This document shows, in pieces, positions 8,163 through 16,930 of a DNA stretch of 64,000 nt (position 1 is the first letter of the stretch; each line of letters opens with the position of its first letter). The DNA is from Streptomyces sp. IMTB 2501 (GTDB lineage: Bacteria > Actinomycetota > Actinomycetes > Streptomycetales > Streptomycetaceae): contig NZ_MQUS01000004.1 of assembly GCF_001953885.1 (NCBI RefSeq), positions 186,001 through 250,000 on the forward strand, read 5' to 3'. The position numbers and the translations under genes are program-made. The notes under the pieces are model-generated. The model saw nothing but the letters and a program-made list of their open reading frames with translations. It did not search any database and had not been told where the DNA came from.

Positions 8163-9701
8163 ATGTTGCTGGCCCGGCTCGCCCAGGTGTCCCGGGAGGT
8201 CGCCGCGACGGCGGCCCGGTCCCGCAAGACGGCGCTGCTCGCGGAGCTGTTCCGGGAGGCGGACGCGGACGACGTGCCGGTCGTCATCCCGTATCTGGCC
8301 GGCCGGCTGCCGCAGGGCCGGCTCGGCGTCGGCTCGAAGGTGCTGAGCCGCCCGGTGCCGCCGGCCGCCGAGCCCACCCGCACGGTCCGGGAGGTCGACG
8401 CGCTGCTCAGCGAGCTGGGCAAGGTGTCCGGGCCGGGTTCGCAGGCGGAGCGGGCCCGGCTCGTCGGCGAGCTGATGGGCGCGGCCACCGAGGACGAACA
8501 GCGTTTCCTGCGCGGTCTGCTCACCGGCGAGGTACGGCAGGGCGCGCTGGACGCGGTCGCAGTGGAGGGCCTCGCCCTGGCGACAGGCGCGGACCCGGCC
8601 GCCGTACGCCGGGCGGTGATGCTCGCCGGGTCGCTGCAGACGGTCGCCCAGGCCCTGCTCGCCGAGGGCCCCGGGGCGCTGGACCGCTTCCGGCTCACGG
8701 TCGGCCGGCCCGTGCTGCCCATGCTCGCGCACACCGCGTCCTCGGTCGCCGAGGCGGTGGAGAAGCTGGGCGCGTGCGCGGTGGAGGAGAAGCTGGACGG
8801 CATCCGGGTGCAGGTCCACCGGGACGGCGACACGGTCCGGGTGCACACCCGCACCCTGGACGACATCACCGACCGGCTGCCCGAAGTGACCGCAGCCGCA
8901 AGGGAGTTGCGGGGCGAGCGGTTCATCCTGGACGGCGAGGTGATCTCCTTCGACGCGGCCGGGCGGCCCCGGTCCTTCCAGGAGACGGCGGGCCGGGTCG
9001 GCTCCCGGGCGGACGTGGCGAAGGCGGCCGATCAGGTCCCGGTCTCCCCCGTGTTCTTCGACACCCTGTCGGTCGACGGCACCGAACTGCTGGATCTGCC
9101 CTTCGCCGAGCGGCACGCGCGGCTGGCCCGGCTGGTGCCCGAGCCGATGCGGGTGCGCCGCACGGTCGCCTCCGGCCCCGGGGACATCGCGGCGGCGGAA
9201 CGGTTCCTCGGCGAGACCCTGGCCCGCGGTCACGAGGGCGTGGTGGTCAAGGCGCTGGACGCGCCCTACAGCGCGGGCCGGCGCGGCGCCTCCTGGCTGA
9301 AGGTCAAGCCCGTCCACACCCTCGACCTGGTCGTGCTGGCCGCCGAATGGGGCCACGGCCGCCGCACCGGCAAGCTCTCCAACCTCCACCTCGGCGCCCG
9401 CAACCCGGACGGCACCTTCGCCATGCTCGGCAAGACCTTCAAGGGCATGACCGACGCGATGCTCGCCTGGCAGACCGAGAGGCTCCAGGAACTGGCCGTC
9501 GAGGACAACGGCTGGGTGGTCCGGGTCCGCCCCGAACTCGTCGTGGAGATCGCCTACGACGGCCTCCAGCGCTCCTCCCGCTACCCCGCCGGCGTCACAC
9601 TCCGCTTCGCCCGCGTGGTCCGCTACCGCGAGGACAAACGCCCCGAGGAGACCGATACCGTGGAGGCCCTGCTGGCGGCACACCCGGAGGTCACACCGTG
9701 A
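8163..9701 (+). CDS. ligB: ATP-dependent DNA ligase, LigB type
   Basis: A 512-residue ligase that seals DNA nicks via a covalent lysyl-AMP. The adenylation motif EEKLDGIRVQ places the nucleophile at K210. FILDGEVISFD (motif III), HEGVVVKALD (motif IV) and SWLKVKPVHTLDL (motif V) follow in order, and a C-terminal OB-fold closes the chain. The long N-terminal helical domain (1-180) and total length match the mycobacterial LigB group, which is dispensable beside the NAD-dependent LigA and has no firm cellular role. The stop overlaps the start of a Nudix hydrolase (GTGA), so the two are co-translated. Confidence 0.92.
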   Translation: MLLARLAQVSREVAATAARSRKTALLAELFREADADDVPVVIPYLAGRLPQGRLGVGSKVLSRPVPPAAEPTRTVREVDALLSELGKVSGPGSQAERARLVGELMGAATEDEQRFLRGLLTGEVRQGALDAVAVEGLALATGADPAAVRRAVMLAGSLQTVAQALLAEGPGALDRFRLTVGRPVLPMLAHTASSVAEAVEKLGACAVEEKLDGIRVQVHRDGDTVRVHTRTLDDITDRLPEVTAAARELRGERFILDGEVISFDAAGRPRSFQETAGRVGSRADVAKAADQVPVSPVFFDTLSVDGTELLDLPFAERHARLARLVPEPMRVRRTVASGPGDIAAAERFLGETLARGHEGVVVKALDAPYSAGRRGASWLKVKPVHTLDLVVLAAEWGHGRRTGKLSNLHLGARNPDGTFAMLGKTFKGMTDAMLAWQTERLQELAVEDNGWVVRVRPELVVEIAYDGLQRSSRYPAGVTLRFARVVRYREDKRPEETDTVEALLAAHPEVTP

Positions 9702-10171
9702 CGGTGCGTACGACGAAGCGCAGCGCGGGACTACTGGTGTTCCGGCACACCGATGACGGCCTGGAGGTATTGCTCGGCCATATGGGTGGCCCGCTGTGGG
9801 CGAAGAAGGACGCCGGCGCGTGGACGGTCCCCAAGGGCGAGTACGAGCCCGACGAGCCTGCCTGGGAGGCCGCCCGGCGCGAGTTCCGCGAGGAGCTGGG
9901 GCTGGCGCCGCCCGACGGGACGGCCGTACCGCTGGGCGAGGTCGTGCAGAAGAACGGCAAGATCGTCACGGCCTGGGCCGTTGAGGCGGACCCGGACCTG
10001 AGCGCCTTCACACCCGGCACCTTCACCATGGAGTGGCCGCCGAGGTCCGGCAGGGAGCAGGAGTTCCCGGAGCTGGACCGGGTGGAGTGGCTCGGCCTGG
10101 ACCGGGCCCGGGAGCTGATCATCACGGCCCAGACCACGTTTCTCGACCGCCTGGCCGAGCACTCGGGCTGA
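9698..10171 (+). CDS. Nudix hydrolase coupled to DNA ligase
   Basis: A 157-residue protein with a complete Nudix box, G-EYEPD-E-PAWEAAR-REFREELGL, at about residues 46-68; the metal-binding REFREE core is intact. Nudix enzymes hydrolyse nucleoside diphosphates linked to another group (oxidised dNTPs, ADP-ribose, dinucleoside polyphosphates). The GTG start overlaps the ligase stop by four bases, which argues for a joint function such as pool sanitation or handling of adenylylated products, though no substrate can be read from sequence. SAGLLVFRHT at the N-terminus is typical of the MutT/Ap4A-like subgroup. Confidence 0.88.
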   Translation: MTVRTTKRSAGLLVFRHTDDGLEVLLGHMGGPLWAKKDAGAWTVPKGEYEPDEPAWEAARREFREELGLAPPDGTAVPLGEVVQKNGKIVTAWAVEADPDLSAFTPGTFTMEWPPRSGREQEFPELDRVEWLGLDRARELIITAQTTFLDRLAEHSG

Positions 10172-10246
10172 ACCGGACGCCACGCGTTGCGGACGGCACG
10201 CCCGCGCGCGAAGGTCGAGTCAAGCCCGCTCCCAGGGAGGTCAGCC

Positions 10247-11632
10247 ATGCCCATCGCGACGGTGAACCCGGCGAACGGCGAGACGCTCAAGACGTACGAG
10301 CCCATGGGCGAGGAGGAGCTGGAACGCCGGCTCCAGCTCGCCGAGGCCACGTTCCGCACGTACCGGACCACTCCGTTCGCCGAGCGGGCCCGCCTGATGA
10401 ACAAGGCCGCCGAACTGCTGGACGAGGACCACCCGGAGATCGCCCGGACCATGACCCTGGAGATGGGCAAACCGGTCAAGCAGGCACGTGCGGAGGCCGC
10501 GAAGTGCGCGAAGGCGATGCGCTGGTACGCGGAGCGCGCCGAGTCGCTGCTGGCGGACGAGGAGCCCGCCGAGTCGGACGTGACGGACTCCGGGGCGTCC
10601 CGGGTCCGGGTGCGCTACCGGCCGCTCGGGCCGGTGCTCGCGGTCATGCCGTGGAACTTCCCGCTGTGGCAGGTCGTCCGGTTCGCCGCGCCCGCGCTGA
10701 TGGCCGGCAACGTGGGCCTGCTCAAACACTCCTCCAACGTCCCGCAGACGGCCCTGTACCTGGAGGACCTGTTCCACCGGGCCGGCTTCACGGAGGGCTG
10801 TTTCCAGACGCTGCTGATCGGTGCGGGCGCGGTGGACGAGATCCTGCGCGACGAGCGGGTGAAGGCGGCGACGCTGACGGGCAGCGAGCCCGCGGGCCGG
10901 GCGGTCGCCTCCACCGCCGGGGAGATGATCAAGAAGACGGTGCTGGAGCTGGGCGGCAGCGACCCGTATGTCGTCATGCCGTCCGCCGACCTGGACCGGG
11001 CGGCCCAGGTGGCGGTCACCGCGCGCGTGCAGAACAACGGGCAGTCCTGCATCGCCGCGAAGCGGTTCATCGTGCACCAGGACGTCTACGACACCTTCGT
11101 CGACAAGTTCGTCACCGGGATGCGGGCACTCAGGATCGGCGACCCGCTGGAGGAGGACACCGAGGTCGGGCCGCTCTCCACCGAGCGGGGGCGTGCCGAC
11201 CTGGAGGAACTGGTCGACGACGCGAAGCGCAGCGGCGCCGAGGTGCTGTGCGGCGGCGAGCGGCCGGACGGGCCGGGCTGGTACTACCCGCCGACCGTGC
11301 TCGCCGGGATCACCCGGGAGATGCGCATCCACCGGGAAGAGGCGTTCGGGCCGGTGGCCACGCTGTACCGGGCCGGCGACCTGGACGAGGCGCTGCTCAT
11401 CGCCAACGACTCGCCGTTCGGACTGAGTTCCAATGTGTGGACGCGGGACGACGGCGAGGTGGCGCGGTTCACGCGCGATCTGGAGGCCGGATCCGTGTAC
11501 GTCAACGGGATGACCGCCTCCCACCCGGCCTTCCCGTTCGGCGGCGTCAAACGGTCCGGGTACGGGCGTGAGCTGTCCGGGCACGGAATCCGCGAGTTCT
11601 GCAACATCACCACCGTTTGGCAGGGTGCGTGA
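10247..11632 (+). CDS. gabD: NADP-dependent succinate-semialdehyde dehydrogenase
   Basis: A 461-residue aldehyde dehydrogenase. Marks in order: [20 protein letters not shown] (coenzyme loop, about 130), [22 protein letters not shown] with the general-base glutamate near 230, and [12 protein letters not shown] with the catalytic cysteine near 267. The pattern and length match the short GabD/Sad group that oxidises succinic semialdehyde to succinate. A good AGGGAGGTC ribosome site precedes the ATG. No 4-aminobutyrate transaminase is nearby, so the aldehyde source is not indicated by context. Some close relatives act on other short aldehydes. Confidence 0.88.
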   Translation: MPIATVNPANGETLKTYEPMGEEELERRLQLAEATFRTYRTTPFAERARLMNKAAELLDEDHPEIARTMTLEMGKPVKQARAEAAKCAKAMRWYAERAESLLADEEPAESDVTDSGASRVRVRYRPLGPVLAVMPWNFPLWQVVRFAAPALMAGNVGLLKHSSNVPQTALYLEDLFHRAGFTEGCFQTLLIGAGAVDEILRDERVKAATLTGSEPAGRAVASTAGEMIKKTVLELGGSDPYVVMPSADLDRAAQVAVTARVQNNGQSCIAAKRFIVHQDVYDTFVDKFVTGMRALRIGDPLEEDTEVGPLSTERGRADLEELVDDAKRSGAEVLCGGERPDGPGWYYPPTVLAGITREMRIHREEAFGPVATLYRAGDLDEALLIANDSPFGLSSNVWTRDDGEVARFTRDLEAGSVYVNGMTASHPAFPFGGVKRSGYGRELSGHGIREFCNITTVWQGA

Positions 11633-11657
11633 GCGCTGCGCGGCTAGCATCCGGTCT

Positions 11658-11891
11658 GTGAACGGCGAAGTGACTCTGCCTCTGATCGTGGACGACCGTG
11701 GGACCTTGCAGGTGGCCGCGGCCGATGTGAGTAAGTTGCTGCGGACCGTGGGGGCTCGGTGGCTGCGACTTGTCGAGGGCGGGGAGCAGAGGCTGGACGA
11801 GGATACGGTTGCGGCATTGACCATCGAGCTGGCCAAACTCGCGGATCGTATCGACGTGGCTTGCATTGCGCACAGCAGTGGGGCGCCGTAG
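11658..11891 (+). CDS. Small conserved streptomycete protein (possibly DUF6213)
   Basis: A 77-residue soluble protein starting with GTG (VNGEVTLPLIVDDRGTLQ). The pattern of short beta strands followed by DTVAALTIELAKLADRIDVA looks like a compact domain. I recall similar small proteins annotated as DUF6213 in Streptomyces, often near the rppA locus, but cannot confirm this. The stop lies 14 bp from the convergent TenA-like gene. The frame could be extended upstream into gabD, but a ribosome site is not evident there. Function unknown. Confidence 0.6.
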   Translation: MNGEVTLPLIVDDRGTLQVAAADVSKLLRTVGARWLRLVEGGEQRLDEDTVAALTIELAKLADRIDVACIAHSSGAP

Positions 11892-11905
11892 GTCATTCGG
11901 CTCAG

Positions 11906-12553
11906 TCAGCTCAGCGCTGCCCAGAACATGCTCTCGTACTTCTGGAGCAGGGTTCCGTACGTGTGTGCGCTGTTCGTGTCCAAGGTGCCCGTATCCAGGC
12001 CCGCCTGTACCGCTGCCGTCGCCTGTTCGTCCAGGTCGGGGGACGGCCCGGCGAAGAAGTCGAAGAAAGCGCAGGACTCGTCCGTGAAGCCGTAGTGGGT
12101 GCGCAGGCCTTCGGCGATGCGGGCACAGTAGCCGCCCCAGGCGGAGAAGTTCGCCGTGAGGGCCAGGACGGCGTCCGCCGGGGCGGCGTTGAGGGCCAGC
12201 CAGGAGACGTAGGCGGGGTAGGCCTGGCAGCCCGCCAGGGGGACGTAGGCGCGGGAGCGGTGCTCCGTCACGCCGCAGGCCCGGGCGAAGGCCTCCAGGT
12301 GCGCCGCGGCCAGTTCCTCGCCGGTCGCGAGGGTGGTGAAGAAGGCCGCGGCGGCGGGGTCGGCGCGCTGGGCCAGGTGCGCGAAGGAGCGGCGGTCGGC
12401 CGGGATCACCCACCGCTGTTCCAGGGCGAGCCTCGCCAGGGTCCGAATGGGTGCCTCGCCGCGTTCCACGAGCGGGACGACGGGGTTGGCCGTCGGGTCC
12501 GGGGCGAGCGCCCCGATGGTCGTCTGCAGCAGGTCCCCGGCCGTTGCCGTCAT
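11906..12553 (-). CDS. TenA/heme-oxygenase-fold protein
   Basis: A 215-residue, mostly helical protein of the TenA/THI-4/PqqC superfamily, judged from LEAFARACGVTEHRSRAYVP, a central YPAYVSWLALN segment and FSAWGGYCARIAEGL. TenA members hydrolyse pyrimidine amines or act as di-iron or coenzyme-free oxygenases; which applies here is unclear because the typical TenA cysteine and glutamate could not be placed. The ATG follows GGGAGAG. It is divergent from the rppA operon with 184 bp between, a region containing tandem repeats, so a regulatory or biosynthetic link to the polyketide genes is possible but unproven. Confidence 0.6.
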   Translation of the reverse strand: MTATAGDLLQTTIGALAPDPTANPVVPLVERGEAPIRTLARLALEQRWVIPADRRSFAHLAQRADPAAAAFFTTLATGEELAAAHLEAFARACGVTEHRSRAYVPLAGCQAYPAYVSWLALNAAPADAVLALTANFSAWGGYCARIAEGLRTHYGFTDESCAFFDFFAGPSPDLDEQATAAVQAGLDTGTLDTNSAHTYGTLLQKYESMFWAALS

Positions 12554-12659
12554 GTTTCTCTCCCTCGCGCGGACGTGCGGCTTCTCGTCCGAGCCTGACA
12601 CGGTGTCCCCGGTCTGGAGTAGTTCGGCGAGAGATCGTCGCCGGTCCGAGTGATCGTGG

Positions 12660-12695
12660 GTGAACCACCTCTCACGGGTGAACGACCTCTGACCG
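12660..12695. promoter_or_regulatory. Tandem 18-bp direct repeat in rppA promoter region
   Basis: Two adjacent 18-bp units, GTGAACCACCTCTCACGG and GTGAACGACCTCTGACCG, differ at three positions and lie head to tail about 43-78 bp upstream of the rppA start. Such phased direct repeats are typical activator or repressor sites, and a GTGAA-N5-CT pattern recurs every 18 bp. No regulator gene adjoins, so the binding protein is unknown. Confidence 0.45.
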
Positions 12696-12705
12696 GCGGG
12701 CAAAG

Positions 12706-12719
12706 GCCTTCCGGAAGGC
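12706..12719. promoter_or_regulatory. Perfect 14-bp palindrome upstream of rppA
   Basis: GCCTTCCGGAAGGC reads identically on both strands and ends 18 bp before the rppA ATG, so it lies in the leader or core promoter. It may be an operator or a small leader hairpin occluding the ribosome site. Confidence 0.4.
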
Positions 12720-12737
12720 TGAAAGCAGGCACGGTTC

Positions 12738-13802
12738 ATGGCGACTTTGTGCAGACCCTCGGTGTCGGTTCCGGAGCACGTGATCACGATGGAGGAGACG
12801 CTGGAGTTGGCGCGCTCCCGTCACGCGGATCACCCGCAACTGCCGCTCGCGCTGCGGCTGATCGAGAACACGGGCGTCAAGACCCGGCACATCGTGCAGC
12901 CCATCGAGGAGACCCTCAAGCACCCCGGCTTCGAGGAGCGCAACAAGCTCTACGAGGCCGAGGCCAAGGCACGCGTCCCCGCGGTGATACAGCGGGCGCT
13001 CGACGACGCGGAACTCCTCACCACCGACATCGACATGATCATCTACGTCTCGTGCACGGGCTTCATGATGCCCTCGCTCACGGCGTGGCTGATCAACGAG
13101 ATGGACTTCGATCCCACGACCCGACAGTTCCCCATAGCCCAGCTGGGCTGTGCGGCCGGCGGCGCGGCGATCAACCGCGCACACGACTTCTGCACCGCCT
13201 ACCCCGACACCAACGCACTGATCGTGGCCTGCGAGTTCTGCTCGCTGTGCTACCAGCCCACCGACCTCGGTGTCGGCTCGCTGCTCTCCAACGGCCTGTT
13301 CGGTGACGGCATAGCCGCGGCCGTGGTCCGCGGCAGGGGCGGCACCGGCGTCGAGCTGGAACGCAACGGCTCGTACCTGATCCCGAAGACCGAGGAGTGG
13401 ATCATGTACGACGTCCGGGCGACGGGCTTCCACTTCCTGCTCGACAAGCGGGTGCCGGCCACCATGGAACCGCTGGCCCCGGCCCTGCAGGACCTCGCGG
13501 GCACGCACGGCTGGGACGCGTCCGACCTGGACTTCTACATCGTCCACGCCGGCGGGCCCCGCATCCTCGACGACCTGAGCAAGTTCCTCCAGGTCGACCC
13601 GCACGCCTTCCGGTTCAGCCGGTCCACCCTCACCGAGTACGGCAACATCGCCTCCGGCGTCGTGCTGGACGCGCTGCGCCGGATGTTCGACGAGGGCGGC
13701 GCCGAGCACCGGGCGCGCGGGCTCCTCGCCGGGTTCGGACCCGGCATCACCGCGGAAATGGCGCTGGGCCGCTGGCGCAGCTCTGACCGAGAAACGGCAT
13801 GA
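12738..13802 (+). CDS. rppA: Type III polyketide synthase (1,3,6,8-tetrahydroxynaphthalene synthase)
   Basis: A 354-residue chalcone-synthase-fold enzyme. The catalytic triad is in the canonical RppA positions: C138 in AQLGCAAGG, H270 in YIVHAGG, and N303 in YGNIASG. RppA condenses five malonyl-CoA units to tetrahydroxynaphthalene, which oxidises to flaviolin and polymerises to melanin-like pigment. The P450 and cupin genes follow within 7 bp each, the same order as in S. coelicolor and S. griseus/antibioticus loci. The promoter region carries tandem repeats and a palindrome. The ribosome site is weak (AGCAGG). Confidence 0.95.
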   Translation: MATLCRPSVSVPEHVITMEETLELARSRHADHPQLPLALRLIENTGVKTRHIVQPIEETLKHPGFEERNKLYEAEAKARVPAVIQRALDDAELLTTDIDMIIYVSCTGFMMPSLTAWLINEMDFDPTTRQFPIAQLGCAAGGAAINRAHDFCTAYPDTNALIVACEFCSLCYQPTDLGVGSLLSNGLFGDGIAAAVVRGRGGTGVELERNGSYLIPKTEEWIMYDVRATGFHFLLDKRVPATMEPLAPALQDLAGTHGWDASDLDFYIVHAGGPRILDDLSKFLQVDPHAFRFSRSTLTEYGNIASGVVLDALRRMFDEGGAEHRARGLLAGFGPGITAEMALGRWRSSDRETA

Positions 13803-13809
13803 GTACGGC

Positions 13810-15024
13810 ATGACCGACGAGACGCTCACCGAGACCCTGCCCCCGATCCGGCACTGGCCGGCGCTCGATCTGACCGGGACGGACTTCGACCCGGTGCTGA
13901 GAGAGCTGATGCGCGAAGGACCGGTCACCCGCATCCAGCTGCCCAACGGCGAAGGCTGGGCCTGGCTGGTGACCCGGATGGACGACGTCCGGATGGTGAC
14001 CAACGACCCCCGATTCAGCCGCGAGGAGGTCATGAAGAAGCCGGTCACCCGGCTGGCCCCGCACTTCATCCCCGACCCGGGCGCGGTCGGCTTCCTCGAC
14101 CCGCCCGACCACACCCGGCTGCGCCGCTCGGTGGCGGCCGCGTTCACCGCGAAGGGCGTGGAACGGGTGCGCGACAAAGCGCGCGCCATGCTGGACGAAC
14201 TGGTCGACGAACTCCTCCAGGACGGCCCGCCCGCCGATCTCACGGCCACGATCCTCAGCCCGTTCCCGATCGCGGTGATCTGCGAAATGATGGGCGTCCC
14301 GGCCGCCGACCGGCACACCATGCACACCTGGACCCAGCTCATCCTGTCCTCCTCGAACGGCAAGGAGGTCAGCGAGAAGGCCAAACGGGAGATGGCCGCC
14401 TACTTCTCGGACCTGATCGGGCTGCGCGAGAACAGCACGGCCGAGGACGTCACCTCACTGCTCGGCGCCGCGGTGGGCCGGGGCGAGGTCACCCTGGAGG
14501 AGGCCGTCGGACTGGCCGGTCTCCTCCAGATCGGCGGCGAGGCGGTCACCAACAACAGCGGGCAGATGTTCTATCTGCTGCTGACCCGCCCCGACCTGGT
14601 GGACCGGCTGTGCGTGGAGCCGGCGATCCGCCCCAGGGCGATCGACGAGCTGCTGCGCTGGATCCCGCACCGCAGCGCGGTCGGCCTGTCCCGGATCGCC
14701 ATGGAGGACGTGGAGATCCGGGGTGTGCGGATCCGCGCGGGCGACGCGGTGTACAACTCCTACCTGGCCGCCAACCGCGACCCGGAGGTCTTCCCCGACC
14801 CGGAGACCATCGACTTCTCCCGCAGCCCGAACCCCCATGTGTCCTTCGGTTTCGGCCCGCATTTCTGCCCCGGCAACATGCTGGCCCGGCTGGAGGAGGA
14901 ACTCATGGTGGACGCCCTGCTGGACCGGGTGCCGGGCCTGCGGCTGGCCGTACCGCCGGAGAAGGTGCCCTTCAAGAAGGGCGCGCTGATCCGGGGCCCC
15001 GAAGCTCTGCCGGTGACCTGGTGA
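13810..15024 (+). CDS. Cytochrome P450, CYP158A-like flaviolin coupling enzyme
   Basis: A 404-residue P450. The heme-ligating C353 lies in FGFGPHFCPGNMLAR. The I-helix segment LLQIGGEAVTNNSGQMFYLL has A-V-T-N in place of the usual AGxDT acid-alcohol pair, as in CYP158A enzymes, where substrate groups assist oxygen activation. Context after rppA identifies it as the oxidase that couples flaviolin molecules into dimers and trimers (CYP158A2 of S. coelicolor) or forms hexahydroxyperylenequinone (P-450mel of S. griseus). The ATG is 7 bp after the rppA stop. Confidence 0.93.
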   Translation: MTDETLTETLPPIRHWPALDLTGTDFDPVLRELMREGPVTRIQLPNGEGWAWLVTRMDDVRMVTNDPRFSREEVMKKPVTRLAPHFIPDPGAVGFLDPPDHTRLRRSVAAAFTAKGVERVRDKARAMLDELVDELLQDGPPADLTATILSPFPIAVICEMMGVPAADRHTMHTWTQLILSSSNGKEVSEKAKREMAAYFSDLIGLRENSTAEDVTSLLGAAVGRGEVTLEEAVGLAGLLQIGGEAVTNNSGQMFYLLLTRPDLVDRLCVEPAIRPRAIDELLRWIPHRSAVGLSRIAMEDVEIRGVRIRAGDAVYNSYLAANRDPEVFPDPETIDFSRSPNPHVSFGFGPHFCPGNMLARLEEELMVDALLDRVPGLRLAVPPEKVPFKKGALIRGPEALPVTW

Positions 15025-15031
15025 GCGACGC

Positions 15032-15553
15032 ATGACATGGACCGAGGGACTGTACGTACCGCCGGGCCAAGGCCGCGTCGTCGAGACACCGGCTCAGCGC
15101 GTGACGTTCAAGGTCACCGGCACGCATTCGCGGATGGCCTCCACCTTCGAGGTGGAGGTCCCGCCGGGCTTCGACGTGGGCGCCCATGTGCACACCCGCA
15201 GCGAGGAGTTGTTCTACGTCCTGGAGGGCGAACTGGACGTACTCGCCTTCGAGCCGCTCGTCCGCACCCCCGACAACTGGCAGAGATGGGAGTCGAGTTC
15301 GGGCAGCAGGGTGGTACGGGCGACTCCGGGCACGCTGATCGTCGTACCCCCGGGCTGCCCGCACGCGTTCACGAACCCTACGGACACACCGGCGAAGATG
15401 TTCTTCCAGGCCAGCCCGCCACCGGATCACGAACGCTACTTCGAGGAGCTACTGGAGATCCTGGGCAACGGCGGCCCCCCGGACCAGGAGGCGATCGAGG
15501 CGCTACGAGCCAAGTACGACATCGAGCAACTCACACCTTTGAGACACAGGTGA
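15032..15553 (+). CDS. momA: Cupin quinone-forming monooxygenase, MomA-like
   Basis: A 173-residue single-domain cupin. GAHVHTRSEELFYVLEGEL at about 50-68 gives the first metal-binding motif (two histidines and a glutamate), and PGCPHAFTNPTD gives the second histidine motif near 110. In S. antibioticus the homologous MomA, also in an rppA operon, converts tetrahydroxynaphthalene to flaviolin by forming the quinone. Its position 7 bp after the P450 supports that role here. The coding end is followed by a copy of a common Streptomyces intergenic repeat. Confidence 0.85.
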   Translation: MTWTEGLYVPPGQGRVVETPAQRVTFKVTGTHSRMASTFEVEVPPGFDVGAHVHTRSEELFYVLEGELDVLAFEPLVRTPDNWQRWESSSGSRVVRATPGTLIVVPPGCPHAFTNPTDTPAKMFFQASPPPDHERYFEELLEILGNGGPPDQEAIEALRAKYDIEQLTPLRHR

Positions 15554-15555
15554 GT

Positions 15556-15600
15556 GTCCCTGCCAAGGGGCGCGGGGAACTGCGCGACCAGCCACACTCG
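15556..15600. repeat. Streptomyces intergenic repeat (AGGGGCGCGGGGAACTGCGC type)
   Basis: The core AAGGGGCGCGGGGAACTGCG, continuing with CGACCAGCC, is a repeat family I know from many streptomycete intergenic regions. Here it fills the convergent gap between the cupin gene and an acyl-CoA dehydrogenase gene and may serve as a transcription end. Function unproven. Confidence 0.5.
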
Positions 15601-15636
15601 GCGGTGTGACCGGATCGCGCAGCGACCCCGACGTCG

Positions 15637-16866
15637 CTACCGAATCGGCATCCCAGCCAAGGTCCGCGCGATGACAAGCCGCTGAATCTCACTCGTACCT
15701 TCGAAGATCGTGTAGATCGCGCTGTCCCGGTGCATCCGCTCGACCGGGTACTCACGGGTGTACCCGTTCCCACCCAGGACCTGAATGGCCTGCGCGGTCA
15801 CCTTCTTCGCGGTCTCGCTGGCGAAGAGCTTGGACATCGACCCCTCGGCGGCGGTGAACGGCTTGCCGTTGACGGCCATCCACGACGCACGCCAAACGAG
15901 CAGCCGGGCCGCGTCGATCTGGGTCTTCATGTCCGCGAGCTGGAAAGCCACACCCTGGTTGTCGATGATCGGCCGCCCGAACTGCTCCCGGGTCCTGGCG
16001 TAGTCGAGGGCAACCTCATAGGCGGCCCGAGCGGTACCGACGGCCATCGCGCCCACGGCGGGCCGGCTCGCCTCGAACGTTGCCATCGCCGCGTTCTTGA
16101 CCCGCTCGCCGCCGGAGGCCTTCGCCTTCTCGCGGGAACGGGCCAGCCGCTCGTCCAGCTTCTCCTTGCCCCCGAGGAGGCAGGAGCCGGGGACTCGGAC
16201 GTTGTCGAGGATGACCTCGGCGGTGTGCGAGGCACGAATCCCGTGCTTCTTGAACTTCTGGCCCTGGGCGAGGCCCTCCGTACCCGGCGGGACGATGAAG
16301 GACGCGTGGCCCTTGGAACCGAGCTCCGGGTCGACGCTGGCGACAACGACATGGACGTTGGCAATGCCGCCGTTGGTCGCCCAGGTCTTCGTGCCGTTGA
16401 TCACCCACTCGTCCTTGGCCTCGTCGTACACGGCACGGGTACGCATGGAGGCGACGTCGGAGCCGGCGTCGGGCTCGGAGGAGCAGAACGCGGCGACCTT
16501 GACGTCGTTCTGGTCGCCGTACATCTGCGGTATCCAGGTGCCGATCTGTTCCTCGGTGCCGTTGGCGAGAACACCGACGGCGGCCAGGCCGGTGCCCACG
16601 ATGGACAGGGCGATGCCCGCGTCCCCCCAGAACAGCTCCTCCATGGCCGTCGGGATACCGAGGCCGGTGGGGTCGAAGTACTGCTGCGCGTAGAAGTCGA
16701 GGGAGTAGATGCCGACCTTCGCGGCTTCCTGGATGACCGGCCAGGGGGTCTCCTCGCGCTCGTCCCACTCGGCGGCCGCCGGGCGGATCACATCGGCGGC
16801 GAAGCCATGGAGCCAGTCCCGGACTTCCCTCTGTTCGTCGTTCAGCTCCATGGTGAACTCGGCCAT
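15637..16866 (-). CDS. Acyl-CoA dehydrogenase
   Basis: A 409-residue full-length acyl-CoA dehydrogenase. CSSEPDAGSDVASM near 127 and WVINGTKTWATNGG near 155 form the flavin/substrate beta domain. QVLGGNGYTREYPVERMHRD is followed by the catalytic-region IFEGTSEIQRLVIARTL near the C-terminus, as in short/medium-chain enzymes. It is divergent from a TetR gene, and two TTACT-type inverted motifs lie between them, so it is probably repressed by that TetR and induced by an acyl-CoA or fatty acid. Confidence 0.92.
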   Translation of the reverse strand: MAEFTMELNDEQREVRDWLHGFAADVIRPAAAEWDEREETPWPVIQEAAKVGIYSLDFYAQQYFDPTGLGIPTAMEELFWGDAGIALSIVGTGLAAVGVLANGTEEQIGTWIPQMYGDQNDVKVAAFCSSEPDAGSDVASMRTRAVYDEAKDEWVINGTKTWATNGGIANVHVVVASVDPELGSKGHASFIVPPGTEGLAQGQKFKKHGIRASHTAEVILDNVRVPGSCLLGGKEKLDERLARSREKAKASGGERVKNAAMATFEASRPAVGAMAVGTARAAYEVALDYARTREQFGRPIIDNQGVAFQLADMKTQIDAARLLVWRASWMAVNGKPFTAAEGSMSKLFASETAKKVTAQAIQVLGGNGYTREYPVERMHRDSAIYTIFEGTSEIQRLVIARTLAGMPIR

Positions 16867-16893
16867 GTCCCCTCCAGCGGCGGCGGTACGGTG

Positions 16894-16906
16894 TTACTAG
16901 CGGTAA
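16894..16906. promoter_or_regulatory. Inverted repeat TTAC-N5-GTAA, putative TetR operator 1
   Basis: TTACTAGCGGTAA is an AT-containing palindrome in GC-rich DNA, 28 bp upstream of the acyl-CoA dehydrogenase start. It shares TTACT-N2-CGGTA with a second site 10 bp away and lies in the divergent promoter region shared with a TetR gene, the usual place for an autoregulatory operator. Confidence 0.5.
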
Positions 16907-16916
16907 CCCAAGTTTG

Positions 16917-16930
16917 TTACTGACCGGTAG
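16917..16930. promoter_or_regulatory. Second TTACT-type motif, putative TetR operator 2
   Basis: TTACTGACCGGTAG is a variant of the adjacent palindrome. Similar TTACT-ACCGGTA motifs accompany TetR-controlled fatty-acid oxidation genes in actinobacteria, as far as I recall. The spacing of 23 bp centre to centre, about two helical turns, favours cooperative binding. Confidence 0.45.
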
